A stretch of DNA of 15,891 bases, taken from contig SLSP01000035.1 in assembly GCA_007130345.1 (NCBI GenBank), positions 1 to 15,891 on the forward strand, read 5' to 3'. The stretch comes from Thermoflexales bacterium (GTDB lineage Bacteria; Chloroflexota; Anaerolineae; B4-G1; SLSP01). Under the pieces are notes generated by a model. It saw nothing but the letters and a program-made list of their open reading frames with translations, ran no database searches and had not been told where the DNA came from. A program made the translations under genes and the position numbers. Below are positions 6,798 through 14,474 of this stretch, piece by piece (position 1 is the stretch's first letter; each line of letters begins with the position of its first letter).

Positions 6798-7766
6798 TTC
6801 CGCGCCAACTTCTACGCTGCTCTCCGCGAGTGCCTCGTCCAAAAACCGCGCGAAGTCTTCCAGGGATTTGACCAGGATCGCCTGCCGGAGCAGACTTTTA
6901 AGCAACTGCTCGTCGGCGATCTGGTTCACCCGTTGCTCAATCGGTTCAGGAGCAGCGGCAAATCGTGTTTCCAGGGCATCAAGTACATCCTCGCGGCCGC
7001 GATTGACTATCCCTTTCTGTATTGCCAGCCGTTCAAAACTGGTCACGTAAGGCATACGTTGCACCTCCTCTTGTTGCTGAATCTCATACCACAGAGCTTG
7101 TTCCAATTCCACCGGCAGGGCCAGGAGCCAGTCAATGAAGTGAAGCAACTGGAGTATCTTTTGCCGGGTATAGCCGCGCGCGTAAAGCCCTCGGATTAGC
7201 TCCCGTTTTGCCGCCGCACGTTGCTCCATTGCGCCGGCGGTCTCTTGCGTCTTCAAATGCGCCATCACCACGACGGCAAAGGGATTGGGGCTTGCTTCCA
7301 GTATAGCCCAATTCTGGCGGTAATCCAAGAGTTTGACGATGGGAAACCGAAAACAAAGCTCGCAGCCCCACCGCGCAAACCCGAATTCTGTGGGCCGCCA
7401 CGCGGGAGTCTCGTCGCCGAGGACAGCCAGGCTGACGACTTCGCGGGCGTAGTGATCGTAGATGCGGTATTGATAGGTGTACATCCGCCGCGCAAACTCC
7501 GTATCCACCTGCCCCTGGACTTCGATATGCACCAACAGCCACGTCTCGCTGCCGTCGCCGAGCCACACCTTGACCAGTTTGTCGGCCAGCCGCCGCCCCA
7601 ACTCGGCATCGCGGGTGATTTTCTGAAGCTCCTTGTCCAGAAACTCATACCCGCGCGTCCAATCAACCCCGGCAAATACTTCTGGGAAGCACAGCGCGAG
7701 AAATTCCGGGAAGTACAGTTCCAGCGCTTCTTTCCAGGGACTGTCGTAATCGGTGGGGCCGGTCAT
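6792..7766 (-). CDS. Rpn-family PD-(D/E)XK nuclease-like protein
   Basis: The 324-residue product matches the large family annotated as Rpn-type recombination-promoting nuclease / putative transposase, common in many copies in cyanobacteria and Chloroflexota. It opens with DSPWKEALELYFPEFLALCFP (8-28) and GYEFLDKELQ (39-48). The likely catalytic core of the PD-(D/E)XK fold is D62 in ADKLVKVW followed by HIEVQ (80-84), where E82-x-Q84 replaces the classic E-x-K. The C-terminal half is helical and charged and is of unknown function. The gene begins 3 nt after the stop of the GH13 gene with no strong Shine-Dalgarno, suggesting coupled translation. Despite the family name no terminal inverted repeats or target duplications were seen around it. 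Its biological role here is unknown. Confidence 0.75.
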   Translation of the reverse strand: MTGPTDYDSPWKEALELYFPEFLALCFPEVFAGVDWTRGYEFLDKELQKITRDAELGRRLADKLVKVWLGDGSETWLLVHIEVQGQVDTEFARRMYTYQYRIYDHYAREVVSLAVLGDETPAWRPTEFGFARWGCELCFRFPIVKLLDYRQNWAILEASPNPFAVVVMAHLKTQETAGAMEQRAAAKRELIRGLYARGYTRQKILQLLHFIDWLLALPVELEQALWYEIQQQEEVQRMPYVTSFERLAIQKGIVNRGREDVLDALETRFAAAPEPIEQRVNQIADEQLLKSLLRQAILVKSLEDFARFLDEALAESSVEVGAEA

Positions 7767-7769
7767 AGT

Positions 7770-9392
7770 TTACGCCGCGCCGACGGCCACGATCACGCCC
7801 TCATTCCCACGCAACTCGATCTCGCCCTCCGCCGCCTCCCCCTCGCGGTCGAGGTGGGTGGAGAGGGCGAGCTGCCCCTTCAAGCCGGGAACCGTCACTG
7901 CGCGCGGTTCCGCGCTGAAGTTGAGCGCGATCAGGCAGCGCGAGTCGCCGTCCTCCCGCCAGTAGATGTAGCAATCGTCCGGGCCGCCATCAACGGGAGT
8001 GTAGCTCCCGCCGAGCAGCGCGGGCGTGGCCCGGCGATAGGCCAGCAGGCGGCGGTAGAGGTTCAGAATCGAGGCTGGTTGCTCCGCGAAGACGGCCACG
8101 TTGCGCGTCTCGTAATCGGCGGAGAGGGGGAGCCAGGGTTCCACGTCGGGCGGGCAGAAGCCGGCGTTGGGCGCGGCGTCCCACTGCATCGGCGTGCGGC
8201 AGACGTCGCGGGTGCGCTCCGGGCCGAGGTTGACGCCCTGCGGGTCCTGAATTTTCTCCGGCGGGATGGGCACGTCGGGCAGCGCGAGTTCGTCGGCGTA
8301 GTAGAGCGTGGGCGTGCCGCGCAGGGTCAGCAGCAGCATCGCCGCGACGCGGGCCGGCCCCTCGCCGCCGAAGCGCGTGACCAGGCGCATCCGGTCGTGG
8401 TTGCCCAGGACGTAGTTGGGCCACGCGAAGTCCGGCAGCGCGGCCTCCATCGCATCGACGCTGGCGCGCATCTGCGGCGCGTTCCACGCCATTCCATCCA
8501 TCAGGCGGAAGTTGAAGGGTAGGTGCAGCTCGTCGCCCTGCGGGCCATAGTAGCGCACCCACTCCTCCAACGGCCCCCACAATTCGCCGATGGCGCAGCG
8601 GTCGGGATATTCATCCAGCACCGCGCGGATTTCGCGCATCACGGCGTGGTTCTCGTCCAGGAACATGTTGTGTACCTGGTGCAAGCGGCTAAAGAGATCG
8701 TTTTCGGGCAGGTCGGGCGGCGCGTCAGGATTGGGGGGATTGTCGCGCAACTCCTCATCCTTGAGCAGCAGGCCGATCACGTCCATGCGAAAGCCATCGA
8801 CGCCGCGCTCCATCCAGAAGCGGAGGGTGTCGTACATCGCGGCGCGCACGTCGGGATTGCGCCAATTGAGCTCCGGCTGCTCCGGGCAGAACTGGTGCAG
8901 GTAATACTGCCCGGTCGCCTCGTCGAACGTCCACGCCGGGCCGCCGAAGAAGCTGCCCCAGTTGTTAGGCGGGCCGCCGTCGGGCGCGGGATCGCGCCAA
9001 ATGTACCAGTCGCGCTTGGGGTTATCGCGGCGGCTGCGGCTTTCGAGGAACCAGCGGTGCTGATCCGAGGAGTGGTTGGGGACCCAGTCGATGATGATCT
9101 TGAGGCTCCGTGCGTGCGCCGCTGCCACCAGTCGGTCGAAGGCCGCCAGATCGCCAAACAGCGGATCGACATCGCAGTAATCGGCCACGTCATAGCCGAA
9201 ATCGATCATCGGCGAGGGGTAGAAAGGACTGAGCCACAGCGCGTCCACGCCGAAATCGGCCAGATAGTCCAGGCGGTCAATCACGCCCTGCAAATCGCCA
9301 ACGCCGTTGCCGGTCGTATCCTGAAAACTGCGCGGGTAAATCTGATACACTACGCCGCGTTGCCACCAGTGAAGTTGTTTCGTCCGTTGCAT
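7770..9392 (-). CDS. GH13 alpha-glucosidase (oligo-1,6-glucosidase-like)
   Basis: A 540-residue glycoside hydrolase family 13 enzyme that hydrolyses alpha-glucosidic bonds in short oligosaccharides. Conserved regions are intact: DWVPNH (102-107), QPELN (172-176), GFRMDV with nucleophile D204, GE with acid/base E270, and NHD (331-333). V205 directly after the nucleophile is the residue found in oligo-1,6-glucosidases and isomaltase, whereas maltases usually have Ala or Thr, so a preference for alpha-1,6 bonds is suggested. The N-terminus WWQRGVVYQIYPRSF is typical of the family and there is no signal peptide, so it should act in the cytoplasm. GAGGTGA at 9399-9405, 6 nt from the ATG, supports the start. 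It is the first gene of the minus-strand block and is divergent from the toxin-antitoxin operon. Confidence 0.92.
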   Translation of the reverse strand: MQRTKQLHWWQRGVVYQIYPRSFQDTTGNGVGDLQGVIDRLDYLADFGVDALWLSPFYPSPMIDFGYDVADYCDVDPLFGDLAAFDRLVAAAHARSLKIIIDWVPNHSSDQHRWFLESRSRRDNPKRDWYIWRDPAPDGGPPNNWGSFFGGPAWTFDEATGQYYLHQFCPEQPELNWRNPDVRAAMYDTLRFWMERGVDGFRMDVIGLLLKDEELRDNPPNPDAPPDLPENDLFSRLHQVHNMFLDENHAVMREIRAVLDEYPDRCAIGELWGPLEEWVRYYGPQGDELHLPFNFRLMDGMAWNAPQMRASVDAMEAALPDFAWPNYVLGNHDRMRLVTRFGGEGPARVAAMLLLTLRGTPTLYYADELALPDVPIPPEKIQDPQGVNLGPERTRDVCRTPMQWDAAPNAGFCPPDVEPWLPLSADYETRNVAVFAEQPASILNLYRRLLAYRRATPALLGGSYTPVDGGPDDCYIYWREDGDSRCLIALNFSAEPRAVTVPGLKGQLALSTHLDREGEAAEGEIELRGNEGVIVAVGAA

Positions 9393-9398
9393 AATTTA

Positions 9399-9405
9399 TC
9401 ACCTC
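9399..9405 (-). promoter_or_regulatory. Shine-Dalgarno GAGGTGA of the alpha-glucosidase gene
   Basis: GAGGTGA lies 6 nt upstream of the ATG at 9392. A possible -10 box TACAAT (5 of 6 matches) lies further upstream at 9423-9428 on the minus strand, but no convincing -35 box is found at 16-18 bp from it, so the promoter itself remains tentative. Confidence 0.6.
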
Positions 9406-9473
9406 GTAAGTTGGATAAACCTATTGTAAGTCAAACCCTGCTTTTTGCACATGCTCGTAGCGCCCTGATGTAA

Positions 9474-9502
9474 TTGACGTTCACGTATTTACGTGCTACA
9501 GT
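9474..9502 (+). promoter_or_regulatory. Sigma-70-type promoter of the toxin-antitoxin operon
   Basis: TTGACG (9474-9479) and TACAGT (9497-9502) are separated by 17 bp. The expected transcription start near 9509 would leave a leader of about 15 nt before the antitoxin ATG at 9524, containing GGAGG. Confidence 0.6.
9482..9495. promoter_or_regulatory. Palindromic operator candidate CACGTA-TT-TACGTG
   Basis: A perfect 6+6 bp palindrome with a 2-bp centre occupies most of the spacer between the -35 and -10 boxes. A repressor bound here would block RNA polymerase. Antitoxins of the ribbon-helix-helix class commonly bind such short palindromes at their own promoter, so autoregulation is the natural reading. 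Confidence 0.6.
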
Positions 9503-9510
9503 AGAGCTAT

Positions 9511-9515
9511 GGAGG
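9511..9515 (+). promoter_or_regulatory. Shine-Dalgarno GGAGG deciding the antitoxin start
   Basis: GGAGG ends 8 nt before the ATG at 9524. An in-frame ATG at 9509 would place this motif inside the gene and coincide with the predicted transcription start, so the start at 9524 is preferred. Confidence 0.7.
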
Positions 9516-9523
9516 CGCAGACT

Positions 9524-9778
9524 ATGAACACTATGATCGAAACACAAAATATTACGTTGGCGATTCCTAAACACACGTTACAGGAAATCAAGTTGATTGC
9601 GGTGGAGCAAGGGCAATCCATATCCGGCTTGATGACGCAACTCCTTCAGGAATTGGTAGAGCACCGTTCTCATTATCGTCTGGCGCAACAGCGTCAGATG
9701 GCGTTAATGGAAGCCGGCTTGAACTTGGGCACCGGCGGGCAGATCACCTGGTCGCGGGATTCGCTCTATGAACGGTAA
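9524..9778 (+). CDS. Ribbon-helix-helix antitoxin (VapB-like)
   Basis: This 84-residue protein has the layout of a ribbon-helix-helix antitoxin: a short beta strand (NITLAIP, 10-15), helix A (17-30), a turn at GQSIS, and helix B (33-47), followed by a C-terminal tail (60-84) with LNLGTGGQITWSRDSLYER that is the probable toxin-binding part. It precedes a PIN-domain toxin and overlaps it by 11 bp, so the two are translationally coupled. The N-terminal part should bind the palindrome at 9482-9495 and repress the operon. Base composition is noticeably more AT-rich than the flanking genes, suggesting acquisition by transfer. A start at 9509 giving five more residues is possible but less likely because of the ribosome binding site position. 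Confidence 0.85.
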   Translation: MNTMIETQNITLAIPKHTLQEIKLIAVEQGQSISGLMTQLLQELVEHRSHYRLAQQRQMALMEAGLNLGTGGQITWSRDSLYER

Positions 9779-10229
9779 ACCGCGCCAATTTGTGGACACG
9801 AACATCCTCATCTACGCCTACGATCTCCAGGCCGGAGCGAAACACACGCTGGCACGCGCGTTGATGAATGAGTTGTGGCAAGCCAAAGTCGGGTGTCTCA
9901 GTGTTCAAGTGTTGCAAGAGTTTTATGTGAATATCACACGTAAAATTGTCGCGCCCGTGGAGGTCTCTACCGCAGCCCAGATCATCCAGGACTTATCTGC
10001 CTGGCCTGTGTACGCCCCGATGCCTTCCGATATCTTGAACGCAATTGATGTACAACAACGCTACCAACTCTCCTTTTGGGATGCGCTAATTGTCTGGAGC
10101 GCGGCCCGGCTAGGTTGCGAAATCCTGTGGTCCGAAGACCTCAATTCAGGCCAGCTTTATGAAGGCGTCCGGGTGCAAAATCCGTTTACCGCCTCCTATC
10201 CCTCTCCTTCCAGCAGCGCGCTCTCGTAA
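9768..10229 (+). CDS. PIN-domain toxin (VapC-like ribonuclease)
   Basis: A 153-residue PIN-domain protein, expected to be a Mg2+-dependent endoribonuclease that is held inactive by the antitoxin encoded just upstream. The acidic active-site set is complete: D10 in FVDTNILIYAYD, E51 in VLQEFYVN, D105 in SFWDALIVWSA and D124 in WSEDL. VapC enzymes typically cut initiator tRNA or the rRNA sarcin-ricin loop; the target here is unknown. The PIN fold should end near VRVQNPF (134-140). The last 13 residues are Ser/Pro-rich and are read from the strand opposite the 3' end of the converging cyclase-like gene, which this gene overlaps by 34 bp. Confidence 0.9.
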   Translation: MNGKPRQFVDTNILIYAYDLQAGAKHTLARALMNELWQAKVGCLSVQVLQEFYVNITRKIVAPVEVSTAAQIIQDLSAWPVYAPMPSDILNAIDVQQRYQLSFWDALIVWSAARLGCEILWSEDLNSGQLYEGVRVQNPFTASYPSPSSSALS

Positions 10230-13200
10230 GCGGCGCGGATGGCGCGATGGAGCGCGATGTTTTCCAAAAATGTTCGGCTGAAGTGGCTGCTTTCGGGGAT
10301 GAAGGTGTGCTTGCGCATCATTTCGGCGTAAGCCTGCTGCAAGAAGTCCCGCGCTGCCTCGTGTTGGTCGGTGGCCGCGAGGGCCAGGCTGTGACGGAAG
10401 AGAATCTCCTCGCTGGTACATTCCACCAGTTGGACGAAGCCGAACTGTCGGTAGATGTCCAGCGCGGCCTGGGATGCGGAGAGTGCCGCCTGGCTATACC
10501 CCTCGCGTGCAGATGCCTCGCGCGACAGGGCCAACAATCCCAGGTGTGCGCCGGCTTCTTCGCACAGGGCCGCCATCCGGTACTGGCGCGAGACGAGGTT
10601 GTGCGTCACCATTTGATGGACGCCGGCGACGGTTTCCAGTGTCTTGTGGAAGTGCTCCACATCCCCGATGGCGTTGTAGAGGATGGCGGTGACTAGCGCC
10701 AGGCCGGCGCGCCCCATCTCGCGGACTTCCTGTTCGCCGGCGGGTTGCGCGCGGTGTAGGGCTTCTAACGCTTCCTCGTAACGCCCCAACATCGCCAAAA
10801 TTTGCGCGATGCGCAGCAGGGGGTAGAGCACGCCGGTGGTGTTCTCCCAGATGCGCAACGCCTCGCGCTCCAGGGCCAATCCGGCGGTGTAATCCCCTAG
10901 CCACAGCCCCTGAACCTGTCCGCAGAAAACCAGCGCGCTCCCCTCGGCATAGCGGTCGCCGATCTCGCGGCTCAAAAGCAGGCGCTTCTGTTCGTATTCC
11001 GTCAACATCCGATAATAGTCGCCGGAGCGTTCCAGAGGCGCGCGCATCGCGCTCAACAGGCGCACTTCGGCGGCTTTGTCATCTAGCCCCTGGGCCACTC
11101 CCAGGGCCGCCTCGAAATGCGCCATGCTCTGATCGAAATTGTCCACGCCATAGGCCCAGCCCAGGCGCAGCAGAATCTCCACTTCGGCGCGCTGATCGCC
11201 CAACTGGCGGGCTAATTCCAGGGCGCGATAGCCGGTATCCTGCCAGGCGGGGTTGTTGTGCAGATTGTAGAGGTTGGTCAGCGCCAGGAACGCTTGCATT
11301 TCGCGGTACTGGTCGCCGAGATGCTGCGCGCGCCCCAGGGCTTCTTGGGCCAGTTGGATACCGGAGACCAGTTCCTCGCGTCCCTGCACGCTGCCCACTC
11401 CGGGCTGCTCCAACAGCGCGTCGATCATCAGGTGGGGATCGCGGTCGAGGCGGTGCGCCAGGGCCAGCAGCGCGCGGGCATCTTCGCGCCCGGCGTCCAT
11501 CTCGCCGAGCAGGTAGTAGATCTCCCGGCGCTCGTTGAGGATGTGAAAGCGCTGGCGTTCCAGCGCGTACCACGTATCGCCCTGGGCCGGGGATTGTAGC
11601 GTGTCCAGGATTTCCAGTGCGCGCGAGTAGTGCCCCTCGGCCTCGGCGTTGGCGTAGAATTGATGGGCTTGCTCCGCGGCCTTGAGCGTGTAAGTCAGGG
11701 CCTTGTCCAGTTCTCCGGCGCGGTTATAGTGATAGGCGACCATGCCATAACGTTGCGAGTGTCCGTCCTCTTCGGAGAGCCGCGCCTCGAAGTACTCGGC
11801 TACGCGCAGATGATAGGCTACCCGTTGTGGGCGCAGCAGGCTATCGTAGGCCACATCCCGCACCAGAGAGGAGCTGAAAGCGTATTCCATGCCGAGGCCC
11901 GGCACGCGCCGCCGCTCGTGGATGAGCTGGCTGCGCTGGAGGGTCGTGAGATGCGCCCGCAACTGCGATGGATCATCCAGCAGCGCGCACAACACGTCGC
12001 CCCAGAAGACCGTGCCGATGACGGCAGCGGCTTGCAGCAGGTAGCGCACTTCCAACGCGAGGTGATCGATGCGGGCTTGCAAGAGATTCTGCAAGCTGTC
12101 CGGCAAATCCAGGGATGTTACCGCCCGCGTGGTCTGCCAGATGCCGGTCTCCGGGTCTTGCACCAAGATACCCTGCGCCACCAGTGCGCTGATCAACTCC
12201 TTGATGTAATAGGGGTTGCCTTCAGATTTATGCACCACAAGATTCACAATCTCTTCGGGTAACGTTTCGCTCCCCACCAATTTGTCGATAAGTTCTGCGC
12301 TCTGCGCTTCAGAAAGGGTCGGCAACTCCAAATGCGTCAGCCGATGGGGGTATTCTGTCTTGACATAGTGCTGGAAATTCCACGCCAGTGTGGTGCGGTC
12401 AGGGCGATAGACCACCAGCCAAAGCAGCGCCTCAGTATCGCAGATCGGAAGGCAGTGGCGCAGTAAGGCCAGCGAGCTGGTATCCGCCCACTGCACATCG
12501 GCAAAGTAGAGCACCAGTGGCCCCTGTCCGGCCATCGCCTCCACCCAACTGCGAATGACGGTGAAGAACTGCCGCTGCGCGCTCTCGGCGTCCAGATACT
12601 TGACGCGATCCGCAAATTCTGCTTCCAGGGGAAGCGAGAGGAACGTCGCCAGCGCGGGGTAGTATTGCTCGACGTGCTCGCCCCACAGCCGCTCGGCTTT
12701 CTGCCACAGACGCGCGCCGATCTCTTCTTTGGGATCTTCGTAGTGGATTTGCAACCAGTCTTGCAGCATATCCAGCCACATCGAGTAGGGCCAGGAGCGG
12801 TCATAGGAGCGACAGCGTCCGCGCAACCATGTCAAAGTGGGGGGGGGCATTCCCTCGTGCGCCTCGGCATCGGCCAGGGTTACATCTCGGCTGCGGGCCT
12901 CGGCGAACAGCATCCCCTGGCGTTCCAGGTGATGTTGCACCTGGCCGACCAGGAAGGTCTTGCCCATCCCTTTATCGGCTGTCACCAGGGCGATGCCGCC
13001 GCGCCCATCGTAGAGGTCTTCCACGCAGTGCTTGAGCGCGCGGAACTCCTGTTGCCGCCCGATGAGGGGGATCGAGAAGCCGTAGGGCTGCATCCCCTGC
13101 GCCCACTCCGATCCCATCCGCGGGGCCAGCGGGCGATAGACGGCGATGGGTTGGCTCACGCCCTTGACCGTGATCTGCCCCAGGGCCTCCCACTCGAATT

Positions 13201-13933
13201 GCGACTCGACGAGGCGGTAGGTGTTCTCGCTGACCAGCACCGTCCCCGGTTCCGCCGCCGCCTCCATCCGCGCGGCGACGGCAATCGCCTCGCCCATCGC
13301 GGTCTCCTCGCTGTGCTGCTCGCCCACGCTGGTGAGGATCACCTCGCCCGTGTTGATGCCCACCCGGATACGCAGTTCGATGCCTTCACGCTCAAACAGA
13401 CCGGCGGCGTACTCTGTCACCGTCTTCTGCATCCATAGCCCGGAAAGGACGGCGCGCTCTGGGTCATCTTCGTGAACGGCGGATGCGCCAAAGAAGGCCA
13501 ACAGGCCATCGCCGCGAAATTGATCCACCTCACCGCCAAAGTGGTAGACCTCGGCTTCCATCACCTGCAAGACGTGGTTCATCATTTCGACCCAGACTTC
13601 GGTGCCGACTTCTTCCAGTAAATTGGTGGAGCCACGCACATCGGCCACTAGAATGGTAGCGACGCGGCGTTCACCGGGGCTGATGACGGCCGGCGCGGGT
13701 GAGGGGGCGACCGGGGTTTCTTCTTGCGCGGCGAGCGGGGCTTCCTCCACAGGTTCGGGTTCGGCCTGGGGCGATTCTAGCGCCACGAGGGGCTGGCCGC
13801 ACATCCCGCAGAAACGGTAGTCTACCGGGTTGACATAGCTGCACGTATCACACACGACCCCCAAACGCTCCCCACACATGCCACAGTAAGGGAAGCGTGG
13901 GGGGCTTCGATGATCACAATTTGGGCACTTCAT
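10196..13933 (-). CDS. Zinc-ribbon / class III cyclase-like / AAA ATPase / TPR regulator
   Basis: A 1245-residue multidomain cytoplasmic protein. Two zinc ribbons use C3, C6, C17, C20 and C28, C31, C42, C45. After a Pro/Glu-rich linker (55-85) comes a class III nucleotidyl cyclase homology domain (about 88-268) with metal aspartates D98 and D142. A STAND-like AAA ATPase follows, with Walker A ADKGMGKT (319-326), a Walker B region around LYFADVQWAD (475-484) and a winged-helix-like region to about 720. The rest is TPR-like helical repeats. In the cyclase domain the usual adenine-selecting Lys is Q138, the second purine position is T211, and the transition-state Asn is A218, while R222 is kept. 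Activity is therefore uncertain. The gene follows the CNBD gene by 85 bp and converges on the toxin gene. A C9 run lies in codons 363-365. Confidence 0.88.
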   Translation of the reverse strand: MKCPNCDHRSPPRFPYCGMCGERLGVVCDTCSYVNPVDYRFCGMCGQPLVALESPQAEPEPVEEAPLAAQEETPVAPSPAPAVISPGERRVATILVADVRGSTNLLEEVGTEVWVEMMNHVLQVMEAEVYHFGGEVDQFRGDGLLAFFGASAVHEDDPERAVLSGLWMQKTVTEYAAGLFEREGIELRIRVGINTGEVILTSVGEQHSEETAMGEAIAVAARMEAAAEPGTVLVSENTYRLVESQFEWEALGQITVKGVSQPIAVYRPLAPRMGSEWAQGMQPYGFSIPLIGRQQEFRALKHCVEDLYDGRGGIALVTADKGMGKTFLVGQVQHHLERQGMLFAEARSRDVTLADAEAHEGMPPPTLTWLRGRCRSYDRSWPYSMWLDMLQDWLQIHYEDPKEEIGARLWQKAERLWGEHVEQYYPALATFLSLPLEAEFADRVKYLDAESAQRQFFTVIRSWVEAMAGQGPLVLYFADVQWADTSSLALLRHCLPICDTEALLWLVVYRPDRTTLAWNFQHYVKTEYPHRLTHLELPTLSEAQSAELIDKLVGSETLPEEIVNLVVHKSEGNPYYIKELISALVAQGILVQDPETGIWQTTRAVTSLDLPDSLQNLLQARIDHLALEVRYLLQAAAVIGTVFWGDVLCALLDDPSQLRAHLTTLQRSQLIHERRRVPGLGMEYAFSSSLVRDVAYDSLLRPQRVAYHLRVAEYFEARLSEEDGHSQRYGMVAYHYNRAGELDKALTYTLKAAEQAHQFYANAEAEGHYSRALEILDTLQSPAQGDTWYALERQRFHILNERREIYYLLGEMDAGREDARALLALAHRLDRDPHLMIDALLEQPGVGSVQGREELVSGIQLAQEALGRAQHLGDQYREMQAFLALTNLYNLHNNPAWQDTGYRALELARQLGDQRAEVEILLRLGWAYGVDNFDQSMAHFEAALGVAQGLDDKAAEVRLLSAMRAPLERSGDYYRMLTEYEQKRLLLSREIGDRYAEGSALVFCGQVQGLWLGDYTAGLALEREALRIWENTTGVLYPLLRIAQILAMLGRYEEALEALHRAQPAGEQEVREMGRAGLALVTAILYNAIGDVEHFHKTLETVAGVHQMVTHNLVSRQYRMAALCEEAGAHLGLLALSREASAREGYSQAALSASQAALDIYRQFGFVQLVECTSEEILFRHSLALAATDQHEAARDFLQQAYAEMMRKHTFIPESSHFSRTFLENIALHRAIRAAYESALLEGEG

Positions 13934-13949
13934 ACTCTAGCCCCCACAA

Positions 13950-13998
13950 ATACAGGGCGCCCCCGCCCGTGGAACTCCCCGCGCGGTGCGCCCTGTAT
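13950..13998 (-). terminator. 11-bp stem-loop between the CNBD and cyclase-like genes
   Basis: ATACAGGGCGC (13950-13960) and GCGCCCTGTAT (13988-13998) form a perfect 11-bp stem with a 27-nt loop, 20 bp after the CNBD stop and 16 bp before the cyclase-like start. On the minus strand it is followed by only a short T-run (TTTG), so it could be a partial terminator, an attenuator or a processing structure between two co-transcribed genes. Confidence 0.5.
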
Positions 13999-14018
13999 CA
14001 AGGTTAAAGCCAGCGTGT

Positions 14019-14453
14019 CTATAGCGTATTGAGCACCCGGCTAAAGCGTGCTGCCAGTTCTTGCAACACTGTCACAGCCATATCCGCGTCTTCTTTGAGC
14101 AAGGTCAAGAAGTCCCAGCGCGTGAGGGCCAGACAACACGTATCTTCACTAGCTACGACCGACGCGGTGCGCATGGTATCGGTCAACAGCGCCAATTCCC
14201 CGAAGAATTCACCTTCTCCTAGCGGATTCAGCACGATGCTGGTGTCGTCCGAGCGCGTGTGGATGGCCTCTGCCAGCCCTTCTTTGATGATGAAGAAGCC
14301 CTCGCCGCCTTTACCCTGCGTTACGATAGTCTCGCCAGCCAGGTATTGACGCTCTACAAAACTGTCAGCCAGGCGCTCCAGTTGGCGTTTCTTCAAGCCT
14401 TGAAACAAGGGCGTCCGCCGCAGTACCTGGACTGTATCTTCTATATTGACCAT
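14019..14453 (-). CDS. Stand-alone cyclic nucleotide-binding domain protein
   Basis: This 144-residue protein is almost entirely one cNMP-binding (Crp/PKA regulatory-type) domain. The phosphate-binding cassette FGELALLTDTMRTASV (84-99) keeps E86 for the ribose hydroxyl and R95 for the phosphate, with the 9-residue spacing found in protein kinase A, so real cAMP or cGMP binding is plausible. No DNA-binding or catalytic domain follows; the C-terminus is one helix (about 124-143). It may act by binding a partner protein. Its neighbour downstream on the same strand encodes a cyclase-like giant, which suggests ligand supply or shared signalling. An AAGGAG at 14465-14470 supports the ATG. It is distinct from full Crp regulators, which carry a helix-turn-helix. 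Confidence 0.88.
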   Translation of the reverse strand: MVNIEDTVQVLRRTPLFQGLKKRQLERLADSFVERQYLAGETIVTQGKGGEGFFIIKEGLAEAIHTRSDDTSIVLNPLGEGEFFGELALLTDTMRTASVVASEDTCCLALTRWDFLTLLKEDADMAVTVLQELAARFSRVLNTL

Positions 14454-14474
14454 ATCCGTTTCATCTCCTTAGTT

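Noticed and set aside
6792..7766. Insertion sequence carrying the Rpn-like gene
   Set aside because: The family is sometimes labelled transposase, but there are no matching terminal repeats around the gene and no target-site duplication. The only inverted repeat is the element at its 3' end.
9423..9450. A full sigma-70 promoter for the alpha-glucosidase gene
   Set aside because: TACAAT is a fair -10 box, but no acceptable -35 box is found 16-18 bp upstream. The nearby TTGACT is directly adjacent to it, which is too close.
5710..9473. Long plus-strand open frames opposite the GH130, nuclease-like and GH13 genes
   Set aside because: They are antisense to genes with clear family motifs and intact active sites. 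Their translations are low-complexity and match no family I recognise. High GC content explains the absence of stops.
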